Below are positions 39,501-51,500 of a DNA stretch of 64,000 nucleotides, in pieces. Numbering within the stretch: the stretch's first letter is position 1; each line of letters begins with the position of its first letter. The position numbers were made by a program, and so were the translations under genes. Origin of the DNA: Rutpela maculata (Eukaryota; Arthropoda; Insecta; Coleoptera; Cerambycidae). The stretch covers positions 100,569,869 to 100,633,868 of the forward strand of contig OW386285.2 in assembly GCA_936432065.2 (NCBI GenBank). The letters run 5' to 3'. The notes beneath the pieces are model-generated. The model worked only from the letters and a program-made list of their open reading frames with translations, made no database searches and was not told the origin of the DNA.

Positions 39501-42500
39501 TTCAGCGTTTGAAGAAAACCTTAAGCGAGCTCACTTACAAACCTGCATTTGGAAAAAACTCAATGGAATCTGACCCACCAGATTTGGATCCACTGCTTCA
39601 GGGGTTCTACAAGGATCAAAACTCGAAATGTCTGCTACCCACAACTTTGCCAGAGAATATTGAAGTTGCACTTGTGAAAGTGTATTGCCATGCAAGAGCA
39701 ATCGATGCAGTTGCAGGAGTGCCTACCATGCACCATGTTTTGTTCATGCACAAATCAGGCCTGTAGCTAGGAGTGGCCCACCCTTAAAACATTTTCTAGC
39801 TACAGGCCTGGCACAAATACTTTCTGTTCCAATGATTTCATACGGTTTGCTGAAGTAGAAGTGGAAGGGATGAAGACTTAATCGATGGTGATCTTGAAGA
39901 GACTACACCTGATTCCATATCTTAAAAAAGGGCTGATTTCTATCTAGACAACATTTTGTTAGTCATGATTCATGTTTTCTTTTTATACCAAGACAAATTA
40001 CCATATTATAATTGTCATCAATATTCAAATTACATTGCTTATGCTTGGGAAATGAATATTTTTTTGTATACTAATCTCCCAACACAATTTCAATGCTGTT
40101 TTTAAACTCTGCATCCTAAAAAACATAGTTTGACATACCAAACTTGCATGAAAAGATCATTTTCAAATTAAGGTAATTTATAGCCACCATATTGGCCGCC
40201 ATATTGAATATATCGAGTTGCCAAGGATGATAGAATGTCATCATCCATTTTATTGAAGCTGAATGTGTCCTTGTACTTATTCAGCAGTAGAAAAAACAAT
40301 ACAAAATTTTATGGTATTGGTTTTGGCAGCCGGACTATTATTTACAAGCCTATTCTTGATTTATTTTTACAATTAATTATTATGCAAAGAGTTGAAAGAG
40401 AAGAGAAGGTATATAATCTGATAGACACAAGAAGGTAGAAGGACATTAGAGACGTAGGAAGCTAGGTCACCGCCATCTAATGAGTTGCAGTACATACCTT
40501 TAATTAAATTGCAATTTATGTAATAAGAAACCGCTGCCCAAGGAATCATTACTTCCACATCAGGATTTTCTATCCAAGTCACTCACAACGAAAAAATTTT
40601 GTATGTGGAAATAATTGTTTATAGAACTTTAATAATATAATATTTGAAATCATCTACCCCAAAAACCCATAAAACGATACCCCACATTGATAGTGGGGGT
40701 GGGGTGGTAGTGGAGGGTGGATGAAGTAAAAAAATTTCTTGAGGTTTCTGGTTCTTGTACACACACTAAATCACAATTTTTTTTCATCCCCTTTAATAAT
40801 GGGGTGGGGGTGGTAATGGGGGTGGCTAATGCCAAGAATTTTTTTGAGACATTAGCTTCTCTTCTATATACTAAATACCAATTTTATGGGCTGTTACCTG
40901 CTTGATTTACCTATTTACCCCAAATTTACCCCAATTACCCCCCACCCCTTCGACGGAACAAGATGAAAATATAATCTAGTTCCAGATCGCGTTAAAGTAC
41001 ATATGTGTACCAAATTTCAAGTCAATATCTTAAAGGGTTCCAGAGTAAACGTGCGCACAAAAAAAGTTACAGACAGAGACCGACAGAAATTTATTTTTCG
41101 CCCAAACTTAAAATGTTTCATGACATTCTAAGCCTATTTGAACAATTTTTAAAAATTTTTTTGTCGTTACTTTACTTCCACTGGATGTGGAAGTAAAATA
41201 AGTCTCGAGCACAGACAATTTTAGATTAGGAAATACAAATATTAATTTTAAGGCATTTTTCTTTGTTTATAAAATCTCCTGAATTTTATAATATAGTGTT
41301 TATTAATTTGAAAGTTTTGCCGTGCTTTATTTTGAACCTCATATTTTACTAGAACTTGTTCCTAAGATTAGAGAGGCTGGTTGCAGGTAATGCACGGTCG
41401 ACTCATGGTCATAATTAGGTTATACCATTAGGTATTGGCGCTCATGGCATAATAATAATAGTAATATTAATTTATAATTTAATTTTTATAAAATTAAATT
41501 ATTTTAAAATCATAATCTTAAAAGATGAAAATCATTAATTTTAAAGAGGAAAGTCAAGACAATAAAATGATTTTGTCACCATTTTTTAATTTAGAATGTA
41601 AGGTTCAATAATTGTTGACTGAATTTCAATAAATGATTTAATTATTTTCAATTTATTTTTGTGCCTTAAAATGCTAGGAATCCTATCATGTAATTCAATA
41701 CTTCGTCAGTATTAGCTAGAAGAGTAGTTGTTTTGATTGGTTCTTCGCTAATGAGTGTTTTAAAGTGTTTTCCTAAGTAGTATATTAGAGTGACTAGATT
41801 TAGGTACCAATATACAGAAAGTAGATAATTTCATATTAAATAAAAAAGTGTGAATGACTGAATTTAAATAAATAATTTAAGTATTTTCAACATATTTTTT
41901 TCCTTTAAAATGCTAGGAATCATATCATGTAATTCAATACTTCATCAGAATTAGCTAGAAGAGTAGTTGTTTTGATTGTTTCTCCAGTAATGAGTGTTTT
42001 AAAGTATTTACCTGACCAGTATATTAGCGTGCCCAGATTAGGTCAACAATTTTTATTATACCTTTCAGGTGCAGAAATGGCTGGGTGTAGAAAAGAAGCC
42101 TGTTGATTGGGGCTGGGTGCGCATGTCCCAAGGCCTCACTCCCAAAATAATGTCCAGGGATGCAGCACCGCAACAACTCTTGCAGTTGATATCATACAGC
42201 TGCAAGAGGGGTTGTAGCAATGCGTGTAGTTGCAAGAAATCTAGATTAAAATGTTCGACGGTTTGCACGCATTGCAGTGGACAGTCATGCGACAATGCTT
42301 CTGATTTAAGTATAAATATACACTCCTCAGACCTCGAATTAGAATCAGACGACGAGGCGTTGGATAATCTCTTCTGGGCTCAAGAAGAAGAAGAAAAGGA
42401 GATAAAAGAGAACAGCGACACAGACGACACAGATGAGAAGGATGACATGGACGACATTCCCGGACCGTCCAAAAGGGCTAATGTTGTTTAAAAAGTATAA

Positions 42501-45500
42501 CATCTGTTTATAACTGATTTTTTTTATATATATTTTTTAAATATTCCTAAATATGGGGGGGAGGTCATTTTTTGGCCCTCTCTGACCCCATTTGGGGCTT
42601 GGGTTTGGGGTAAAATGAATTTTCTGAACCTAGTTATAGTACATATTTCACAGACTTTTAAGTTAAAAATTTTTAAAATGTGGAAAAATGAAAACTTTGA
42701 ACAGCTGTATCTCAGATACTATTTGATCTACAGAGTCCGCTACCAATTTGTAGCAAAGGACACCGCACGTTTTGTAGGTAAATTGGCGGTCTGTCAAATT
42801 TGATGAATTTTTGATATGTTGTAGTTCAACTGATTCTGAACAATAAGTTCCTTTGGCAAAACTTCAAATTATGGACAGTTTCTCCGATAGATGGCTCTGA
42901 AGACTGGACCTACCCCTCGAAACTATACCACGATTTCTCAAAACCACTGCAGTTATTGAAACGATAACTGCTGGAAATGAATAACCAGACTATTTACCAT
43001 TATTTGGTCTTAGATTGATGTGCCTGAACTTCCGGTTATACTGGAAGTAACGTCAAATCAGAGTTTTTTCAAATGCACAACATCCGTTTTACTTCAATTT
43101 GATAATCATATATACAAGTAGCTTTATTAAAATTCACTATCTTAGTAAATAAGTAAGTAGGTGTATTGACTGATCGAACATTGATGCTATTGATTCCGGG
43201 TACATCATAATTTAGGTACAAAATAAAGTCGATTTTATTTTTAAAGATATAAAATTGCAGTTGTGTCTAGTCAATGAAAACTAATTATTTGTGAGACCTT
43301 TAAAAGTAGAACAAGCAGTGTTCGTTTATTTATAATAAATTAAATATAAATAAAAATATAAAATTTTTAGCAAAAATTGCATAGCTAATTTTTTTCATTT
43401 TTTTAAATATTGACTTGTTTTAATCATTCATTAATAGAAATCAAACCAAAAAAAAACTTTATTACAAATGAATTAAACCTTATTCATACAGAAAATAAAT
43501 CCTACGTGCGGCATGTTAGGTTTTATAATGAGACTGACTTACTTTGAAACTTAGAAAAGCAATCACAACGCATATACGAATGTATATCTAGTTCATTTTT
43601 TTAAACTGTTTTTAATATAATCTGCTCTTGTTTCATCCAGCTTTTCATTGCGCCTCGCACCATGCATGTGTGGCTGGCTCCGAAGCGTGGAGATAGAGGA
43701 GGAATGCTGTTCTTTGTTAATTAATTTGAAAAAGTTTTTCTGGTTTAATTTTTATTAATGAATGATTAAAACAAGTAAATATTTTAAAAAATGAAAATAA
43801 TCAACTATTAAATTTTTGCTAAAAATAATAAGATTTAATGTATTATAAATAAACAAAAACCGCCTATTCTACTTAAAGGTCTCACAAATAACTAGTTTTC
43901 ATTGACTAGACACAACTGCAATTTTATATCTTGAAAAGTAAAATCGACTTTGTTTTGTACCAAGATTATGATGTACCCAGTATCAATAGCAACAACGTTC
44001 GATCAGCTAATGCGCGTACTTACTTATTTACTAGGATAGTCAATGTTAATAAAGCTACTTATATATATGATTATTAAATTGAAGTAAAACGGGTGTTGTG
44101 CATTCGAAAAAACGTGATTTGACGTCACTTCCGGCAAAACCGGAAGTTCAGGCACATCAATTTAGGACCAAATAATGGTAAATAGCCTGGTTATTTATTT
44201 CCAGCAGTTATCATTTCAATAACTGCAGTAGTTTTGAGAAATCGTGGTATAGTATCGAGGTTCAGTCTTCAGAACTATCTATCGGAGAAACTGTACATAA
44301 TTTGAAGTTTTGCCAAAGGAACTTATTGTTCAGAATCAGTTGATCTACAATATATCAAAAATTCATCAAATTTGACAGGCCCTCAATTTACCTACAAAAC
44401 GTGCGGTGTCCTTTAGTCTACTTTTAAAAAATACTAAAATATTTTTACCAAAAAAGTAGACCTTAGGTGTCAAAATTGACAAAAGATGAAATAGATATTA
44501 AGATTTTTGACCAAGACTGGGAGGTCTGCTGAAGTCGTAAACTTGGATTTAACATTATTTCTTAATCCTATACGACATATTAAAAAAGCATAGATACCTG
44601 ATTTGACGTCAGGTAGGATGTATAAAGTTACTATATTAGTTAGCTACTTGTCAGATTTTGTTACTTTTTGAAAAATTCTTGATTAAAAAAATTCACAAAC
44701 TGAGGATAAAATAAAGGCATATTATTATTATTATTATTATATTTTTTAAATTAAGTAAATAACTTCTTATCTCATTTAACTGTGAGTAAAATTATGTAAA
44801 ACAAAAAAACGGAATATATTTATGGAGCAGAAAAATTCCCTTCTTTGGTGCATTTAATCGGTTGCAATGTTAGAATATGTTAAACTCAAGAAAAAACTTC
44901 CAAGAAGATAAACAACATTAATTAGGTCACTTCAAAATCATGTTTCAGCATGTTAATAAAAGCCAAATTTAATTGATTATAATATAGAACCTTACCTTGT
45001 GTTTTATATCATTTCCATCCCAAACAACATCATCTTCCCAATGTAACTGAGTCACCATTAAAAATGCATCATCCGGTACATCGTCTACATCGTTATCTAC
45101 AATTTCTTCGTTTTCTTTATTTTCTTCTTCTTCCTTAACAGGAGTCTAAAAGTGTTAAAGGAATTATTTTATTGTATGTGCCTATTTAAATAAGAGTTGA
45201 TTAAAAAAAAAAATGAATGCTTCTTGCATCAAAAGCACAATAAACGGATCTTCCCAGAGATCTGTTGCAGATGTAAATTCAAGAGAGTACTTTTAGTTAT
45301 CATTTTCATTGTTACAAATGGTTGAAAGACTATTGACTTAATTTTATGTCGAGCTTTATTAATTACTTTATTTTTTCTAGTTTGTTTTTAAAATTTTAAG
45401 ACAAAAATATAAAAACACACTATATATTGTGACCTACTTAAGATCGCAACATCCCTGTATACCCGTTAATTGGTGCTTGATTAACTTCAAACTTTGATGG

Positions 45501-48500
45501 TAAGAAAATATCGATAAGGTGATTCTTTGAACTTAGTAATATGTGATACATGTCAGTAGCGTGCCATTTTTAGGGGGTTTGAAAAGTCGATTTTTCAAAA
45601 AAATATTAGTGATTTTTTTTTTTTTCGAATTTAGTCCAGTCAACGCGGTTTCAACTCTAACTTGAGTGCTAATGAATGCATTTTGATGAAACCTTGTGCA
45701 ATGTGTTTGTAATGAGTTAATAAAAAAGTTTAAAAAAAAAAGATTACAGTAGGAAATGATTGGAAGGGGTAGAAAACCCTTCTATCACGGGTTCCGTAAC
45801 TTGTAGAATTAGGTCAAAAATGAAAAAAGAAACAATATATTTACCTTTTTTGACCCAAAATAAAATGTTTTTTCTCTAGTGAATTATTTCGAAAAATGTA
45901 TATTTTTCGAGATATGGCCACTCGAAAATTCCTAAAAATGGAGTAGGGAAAATGTAAAAGTTGAAAAAAGAAATCTGAAAAAATTCAGGTGAATGTATCA
46001 TCGAAATGCAGGGCTTTTTTTGATTTGCAACTTTTCTGTAAAGTGCGTTTTCACAGAGTTTTTCCGGAAAAACATGAGAAACTCCCCCTATCTTTGACAT
46101 TGTAGCGCTTTAAAAACACGTAATTTAAAAATTTGAAAAAATTCAAACATATGCATTGAGGCATTCTAAACATTTTTTGTCTCTTGGAATTTTTTTATAA
46201 CTTGCTAATTTTCCGAGTTACAGGCAGTTTTCCACGATAAATAATATACTACATTCTTTTCACATTTTCAATTTAAAAATTATATTAAACCTTTAAAAAT
46301 GGTATAACATATAGGTCCCGCATTTTTTATAATAATATACATGTCACGCTCATTTTTCGAATTTTCTTTTGAAAGAAGGAGTTTTTCATATTTTTCCGGA
46401 AAAACTCGGTGAAAACGCATTTTACAGAAAAGTTGCAAATAAGAAAAAGTCTTGTATATCGATGGTACATTCACCTGAATTTTTTCAGATTTTTTTTTCA
46501 ACCTTTACATTTCCCTTCCCCCACTTTTAGGAATTTTCGAGAGGCCATATCTCGAAAAATACGCATTTTTCGAAAAAATTCACAAGAGTAAAAACATCTT
46601 GTTTTGGTTTTTAAATATTAAGAACATCCATAGGATTTTCAGGAACAAGTGCTCTGTTTCCAGCATCATGTATCATTCGCAGAAGAATGATTATGGATAT
46701 TTTATGTGATTTTCATGCCGTGCATACCCCAAAAACCATAATACGCTTGTGTTTTCAGCGGTTCCGTATCAAACTCATTAGAACGACTTTTCTCACAAAC
46801 GGTCCTACGACTAAAATGAAAGAGGACATTTTTTTGTGTATTTTTAATTAGTGAATGACATTCTTGTACCAAAGTGAAAAAAAAAAAAGACAGGAAATTA
46901 ATGCAAAATATCGACAGCCCCCCTCAATACCACCCACTTACGGTAAAAAATATTTTTAAAAAATAATGTAAAAATAAGCTTGTATTATTGTTCCATATGC
47001 GTATAAAGTCGCGTCTCTGTAAATCAAAAGGTTTCTGAAATATAAAATAATAATCAATTTTTCGGTGCCATTTTCAAAGGGCCACAGCTCAAGGTATTTG
47101 CGAACATATTTTTGCATGTAGAATCTGCACCAGAAGTTTGTCATCGATATTTCCGGAAAACCCTGTATACCCTGGCACATACATACACACAAACACATGC
47201 ACGCAGTACACAAACACGCTGGAAGCCATTCATAAACACGTACTTATAGATTAGACATTCAGGCACTCCTGGAGCAAAAACCACTCATAGGATAGACTCA
47301 GTGCAATGGGAATTTTTGAACAGCATGACTTTAACTACAAAATAGCAAAGTTTCAGCCAATCCCACCGAAGCATGCCGGAATATGACATATATATTTTAC
47401 CTAACCTAAAAATTGATAAAAAAATTCTGAAAAAGATTCTTGAGCTTTATTGAACTTGAACAAAAATATTTCGACCCTTGCAACTTTTTTCTAGAGTTAA
47501 TAGTTTAAGAGTAAAAAGTTCTTGAATGTCTAAAATGACGCAAATTACCTAACTTTGACAAGCTGTATCTCAAAAACTGTCCATAAGATTGGCTCGATGT
47601 GATAAGAACTTTTAATCAGCATGACTTGAACTACAAAATACCAAGATTTCAGCCGATTCCACCGAATCAACATTTTCATGGGTTTTGTTCCGGGGTCCTT
47701 TAAAAATTCTAACATTTCCTACATACTAGAAAATGTAATGTACATAAAAAACAGTGATAATAGGTACAAAAAAAATGGAGATTTTCACGAGTACAATACC
47801 AGAAATAGAGAAAATTTGATAACAATGTATTGTCATCTGAAGAGGTCAAAGTAGACCGGAATTTATGGCTGTGAAACTGTTTAACAAATTGGCACCACAA
47901 GTAAAAGAACTACCACCAAAAAAATTTAAAGAAATAGTGAAACGATTTCTTGTAAAACAAGCTTTCTACAATGTACAGGAGTTCCTTAACTATAATCACG
48001 GTGTATTAAATAGGTGGTCCGACGTACGGCACTTTCCTATTATAATAATGGCTTCATAAGTGCATGGTTTCTATTTACTTTAGTAGATGGCGCGAGCAAT
48101 AAGGTCCTATTACCTGGGCATATGCATCGTATAACTAACATAACCGAAAATTTTAAGGTTTTTTCGTTTATTCTAATTTTACTTCCACGTCCAGTGGAAG
48201 TATAGTAACGACAAAAAAATTTTAAAAAATTTTTATTGTCCAAATAGGCTTAAAATATCATGAAACGTCGAGATTTTAAGTTTGAGCGAAAAAAAAATTT
48301 CTGTCTGTCGGTCTGTCTATCGGTCTGTCTGTCTGTAACTTTTTTTTGTGCGCACGTTTACTCTGGAACCGTTTAAGATATTGACTTGATATTTGGTACA
48401 CATATGTACTTTAACGAGATCTAGAACTAGATTATATTTTCATCTTGTTCCGTCGAAGGGTTGGGGGGTAAATTGGGGTAAATTTGGGGTAAATAGGTCA

Positions 48501-51500
48501 ATCAAGCAGGTAAGAGTCCATAAAATTGGTATTTAGTATATACAAGAGAAGTTAAGGTCTCAAAAAAATTTTTGGCATTAGCCACCCCCACCCCCTTATT
48601 AAAGGGGATGAAAAAAAATTGTGATTTAGTGTATGTACAGGAACCAGAAACCTCAAAATATTTTTTTACTTCACCCACCCCCCACTATCACCCCCCTATC
48701 ACCACCCCCCCACCCCACTACCGATGTGGGGTATCGTTTTATGGGTTTTTGGGGTAGAGGATTTCAAATATTATATTATTAAAGTTCCATAAACAATTAT
48801 TTTCACATACAAAGTTTTTTCGTTGTGAGTGACTTGGATAGAGAATCTGGATGTGGAAGTAGTGATTCCTTGGGCAGCGGTTTTTAATGTTTGTATAGGC
48901 ATTTTTAGCTTGGAGCTATACTGGCTCCAAGCAAATATTTAAAAATTCACGCAAATAATTTTTCAATATTGTTGATTAATAAAAATAGACTGCTAATTAT
49001 AGGTTAGATTCCTAACCTGCAAAAAGTGTCTTATTTTATTGTGACAAACTATTTAAAACTTCATACACATTATGTTGAACTTGATTTTGGTTGAAAGTAC
49101 AGGAACCAGGCAAAAATTTTAATAATAGCTACGTAATACTTATAAATCTTAAGAAATATATATTTTTGAGGTTAGCTGTGGTGACACGTGCAATGCTGCA
49201 TGTAGTGTTGCATATATTCTTTCAATGTTTTAATTTAGCTACTTAATGTCAGATGTCACTGGACTCTTATTTCAATAAACAAAAAACAAAAGGCCGGGAA
49301 TGTATGCAACACTGTATGCACGTATGCACAGAACCTGTAAAATTATCTATCTATGCATAAGTAATGAGAGAACTTATTGGTCCTGTCATCTATTACAAAG
49401 TAAGCACTTATGAAGCCACTGTGAGGGTTGTCGTCGCATCACCTATTTAATACATCCTGACTATAATAGTAGTACTTTAGAATTGTAATGTGTTATATGT
49501 AAATTTTAACTTTCTTTATATACAATTTCATAACTGGACCTTAATGTTTATATTGGTTTTTTATGTCTATGTGAGCTAAACAAAGTGACTTGTGTAAATA
49601 TACAATGTATATCTAACACCAATAAATTATTTGATTTGATTTGATAATTCTACAAGTTACGGAACCCGTGATCACGCCTTCCGATTATTTCCTACTCTAG
49701 TCTTTTTTTCAACTTTTTTATTAACATCACTACAAACACATTGCACAAGGCTTCATCAAAATCCATTCATTAGCATACAAATTAGACCCCCGTTGACTGG
49801 ACTATAAGCAAAGCAAACGACGCCCGTCGATTATTTCTTTATCTAACTTCGCATGCTCTCACATCTGATGTGGCGATGGGCAAGAATTCAAAATTTCTTA
49901 ATTTAAATAATTAATTTCATTATTAAAATGACTTTAGATTGTAAAATAAAAAAATACGGGTCAAATAAAATTTAATAAAGTACTTGAATATAAAGTTTTT
50001 AAAAAATGGTCAACGACCCTTTTGTAAATCTAAATAATTTTGTCTTGGCTTTAATGATGACATTTAATAAAGACAGGATTTCATAATTATTAATATCTTC
50101 ACGTAGTATACCCAGTTTGTGTGCAATATGCTTAAGAAACCTTTTTTAGACTATTCAATAAATGTAAGCATTGTAATAAGGTGACCAAGCTGTACCAGAA
50201 TTTCCTAATGATGACCTAACAATAGAGTAGTAAACATATTTTTAAAAAGTTTATGTTGTTGATATATTTAAAATTTTAGAAAATTAAAACATTTAAAACC
50301 TTTTCGTCTATGTCGACGTTCAATTGGTTTCCATAGTAACCAAGTTATGTATTCTTTCTATTCCATAAGTAACTTGACATATTTTGACGTTTAGTTGAAA
50401 ACGCAACAATTGTTATAAAAATGTAAACTGAATAATATGGTGTTTACAGTACAACACTGGCCTCGTTTTAAAAAATACTGTACGTAATACATCCCAATAG
50501 TGCTTTTACTGGACTCTCGGGCTCCTAGGAATTTGCCCACTTGTACAGTAAAATATCACTTTTGGGACTTGTTACGTAAATAACTATTATTGGAGATGTA
50601 ACTACTAAACGTTTTTTAATTCAATGTTTGGGAAAAATACATTTATTTTTTTTTATAATGGTGCAAATTTATAATTTGCCTCATTGGTCACCGAAGTCTA
50701 AAGCCAGGCCTGAGATGACACAAATATTATATATAGTCTCCGGTAAAAACTCCGAGGAATTTCAAGGAAACATTAAACTGACACTTGGTGCAATGTACAG
50801 TTGGTGTCAAAAAAATAGGCTTTTCCTCAATGATTCGAAAACAGTTTATATCAATTTTCACATTACCAAAGAACTTCAAGTGTATTTCCAAACATGTAAT
50901 AATACGCAGTTTTCAAACACCGCTAAAGGACAATGTTAAAAATAGCTGATTTTTGGCTCCTATCGCGGAACGCATAAGACCCAGAGAAAATGGATGGAAA
51001 AGGCTCAAAATTAATAAAAATAAGTTTTCGTAGTATCAAAAAGCTGGAGAAAATTCTATTTGTCCCCTAAAAACATAAAAACCTAAAATTGCTTTGAATA
51101 ATAGCTTATACTGAATGTGAAAATTATATTTATTTTATAACTATTAGGTATCGATTCAATAGAGATAACAAAAGGGTAAAAAATTCCCCTATTCACACCC
51201 TATTCAGTGGGTGAAACGCCATACATAGCACGTAATATTAAAAAAATAGGTACCAAGGTGATTAAAAATGTACAAAATGATTTTTTTAATACTAGTTGAG
51301 CCAGACCTTCAACTGATTTGACCTGACAGCATAGTGGTTTCTGTGAGTCGGACAGACATGTCACTAATTTATAGTAGGGATGCAACGGATAGTGTTTTGG
51401 CCGGATACCGAACACCAGATATCCGGCGTACTTCTTGTACCGGATACCGGATATCTGGCCAACTATCCGGCTTACATTAAAAGTTGGATTGAAAACACGT

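Larger units (their letters stand above)
36861..40335 (+). mobile_element. 3.5 kb TA-flanked DNA element B carrying a nuclease-like/CXC gene
   Basis: Ends GTCCGGCTGCCAAA at both sides, with inverted similarity over about 250 bp (36861-37110 and 40090-40335). TA borders both ends (36859-36860 and 40336-40337), within TTATA and TATTA. It holds the plus-strand paralogue B and a later CR1-like insertion at 37318-37835. No separate transposase is visible. Confidence 0.65.
36321..42050. mobile_element. inverted-repeat element C inside the intron of paralogue A
   Basis: ATTGTTGCCCTAATCTGGGC at 36321 is mirrored at 42029-42050. Arms of about 465 bp (36321-36785 and 41590-42050) each contain two 238-bp tandem units, with AAAACACTCATT at 36371 and 36609. 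It may be a transposon or a foldback expansion of the intron. Element B and a dispersed repeat (40546-41199) lie between the arms. Confidence 0.55.
34885..44615 (+). mobile_element. 9.7 kb composite DNA element A with long inverted repeats
   Basis: TACCTGACGTTAAATCAGGT at 34885 is mirrored at 44594-44615. The arms continue inward through about 34885-35735 and, on the right, 42180-42757 plus 44412-44615, interrupted by a Spy-type element. Each arm contains the CXC-coding exon, so that exon is present twice in opposite orientation. Between the arms are the rest of gene A and nested elements C and B. The target duplication is not clear; the inverted similarity may extend to AGTAACTTT at 34863 and 44633. 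Confidence 0.6.
45634..49802. mobile_element. 4.2 kb TA-flanked element D
   Basis: GTCCAGTCAACGCGG at the left and, inverted, GTCCAGTCAACGGGG at the right. Inverted similarity spans about 45634-45815 and 49643-49802, including CACGGGTTCCGTAACTTGTA. TA borders both ends (45632-45633 and 49803-49804). Inside are a secondary palindrome (45858-46605), dispersed repeats, a CR1-like copy and a 0.65 kb repeat. No transposase seen. Confidence 0.7.

Noticed and set aside
35428..42491. CXC-domain frames as a host tesmin/LIN54-like gene
   Set aside because: They lie within the inverted arms of a transposon, occur in two mirror copies, and lack the second CXC repeat and the body of LIN54-type proteins.
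28946..44411. Helitron interpretation of the no-duplication elements
   Set aside because: Helitrons insert between A and T without duplication but lack long terminal inverted repeats. These elements have about 400-bp inverted ends and a precise AAA/TTT boundary.
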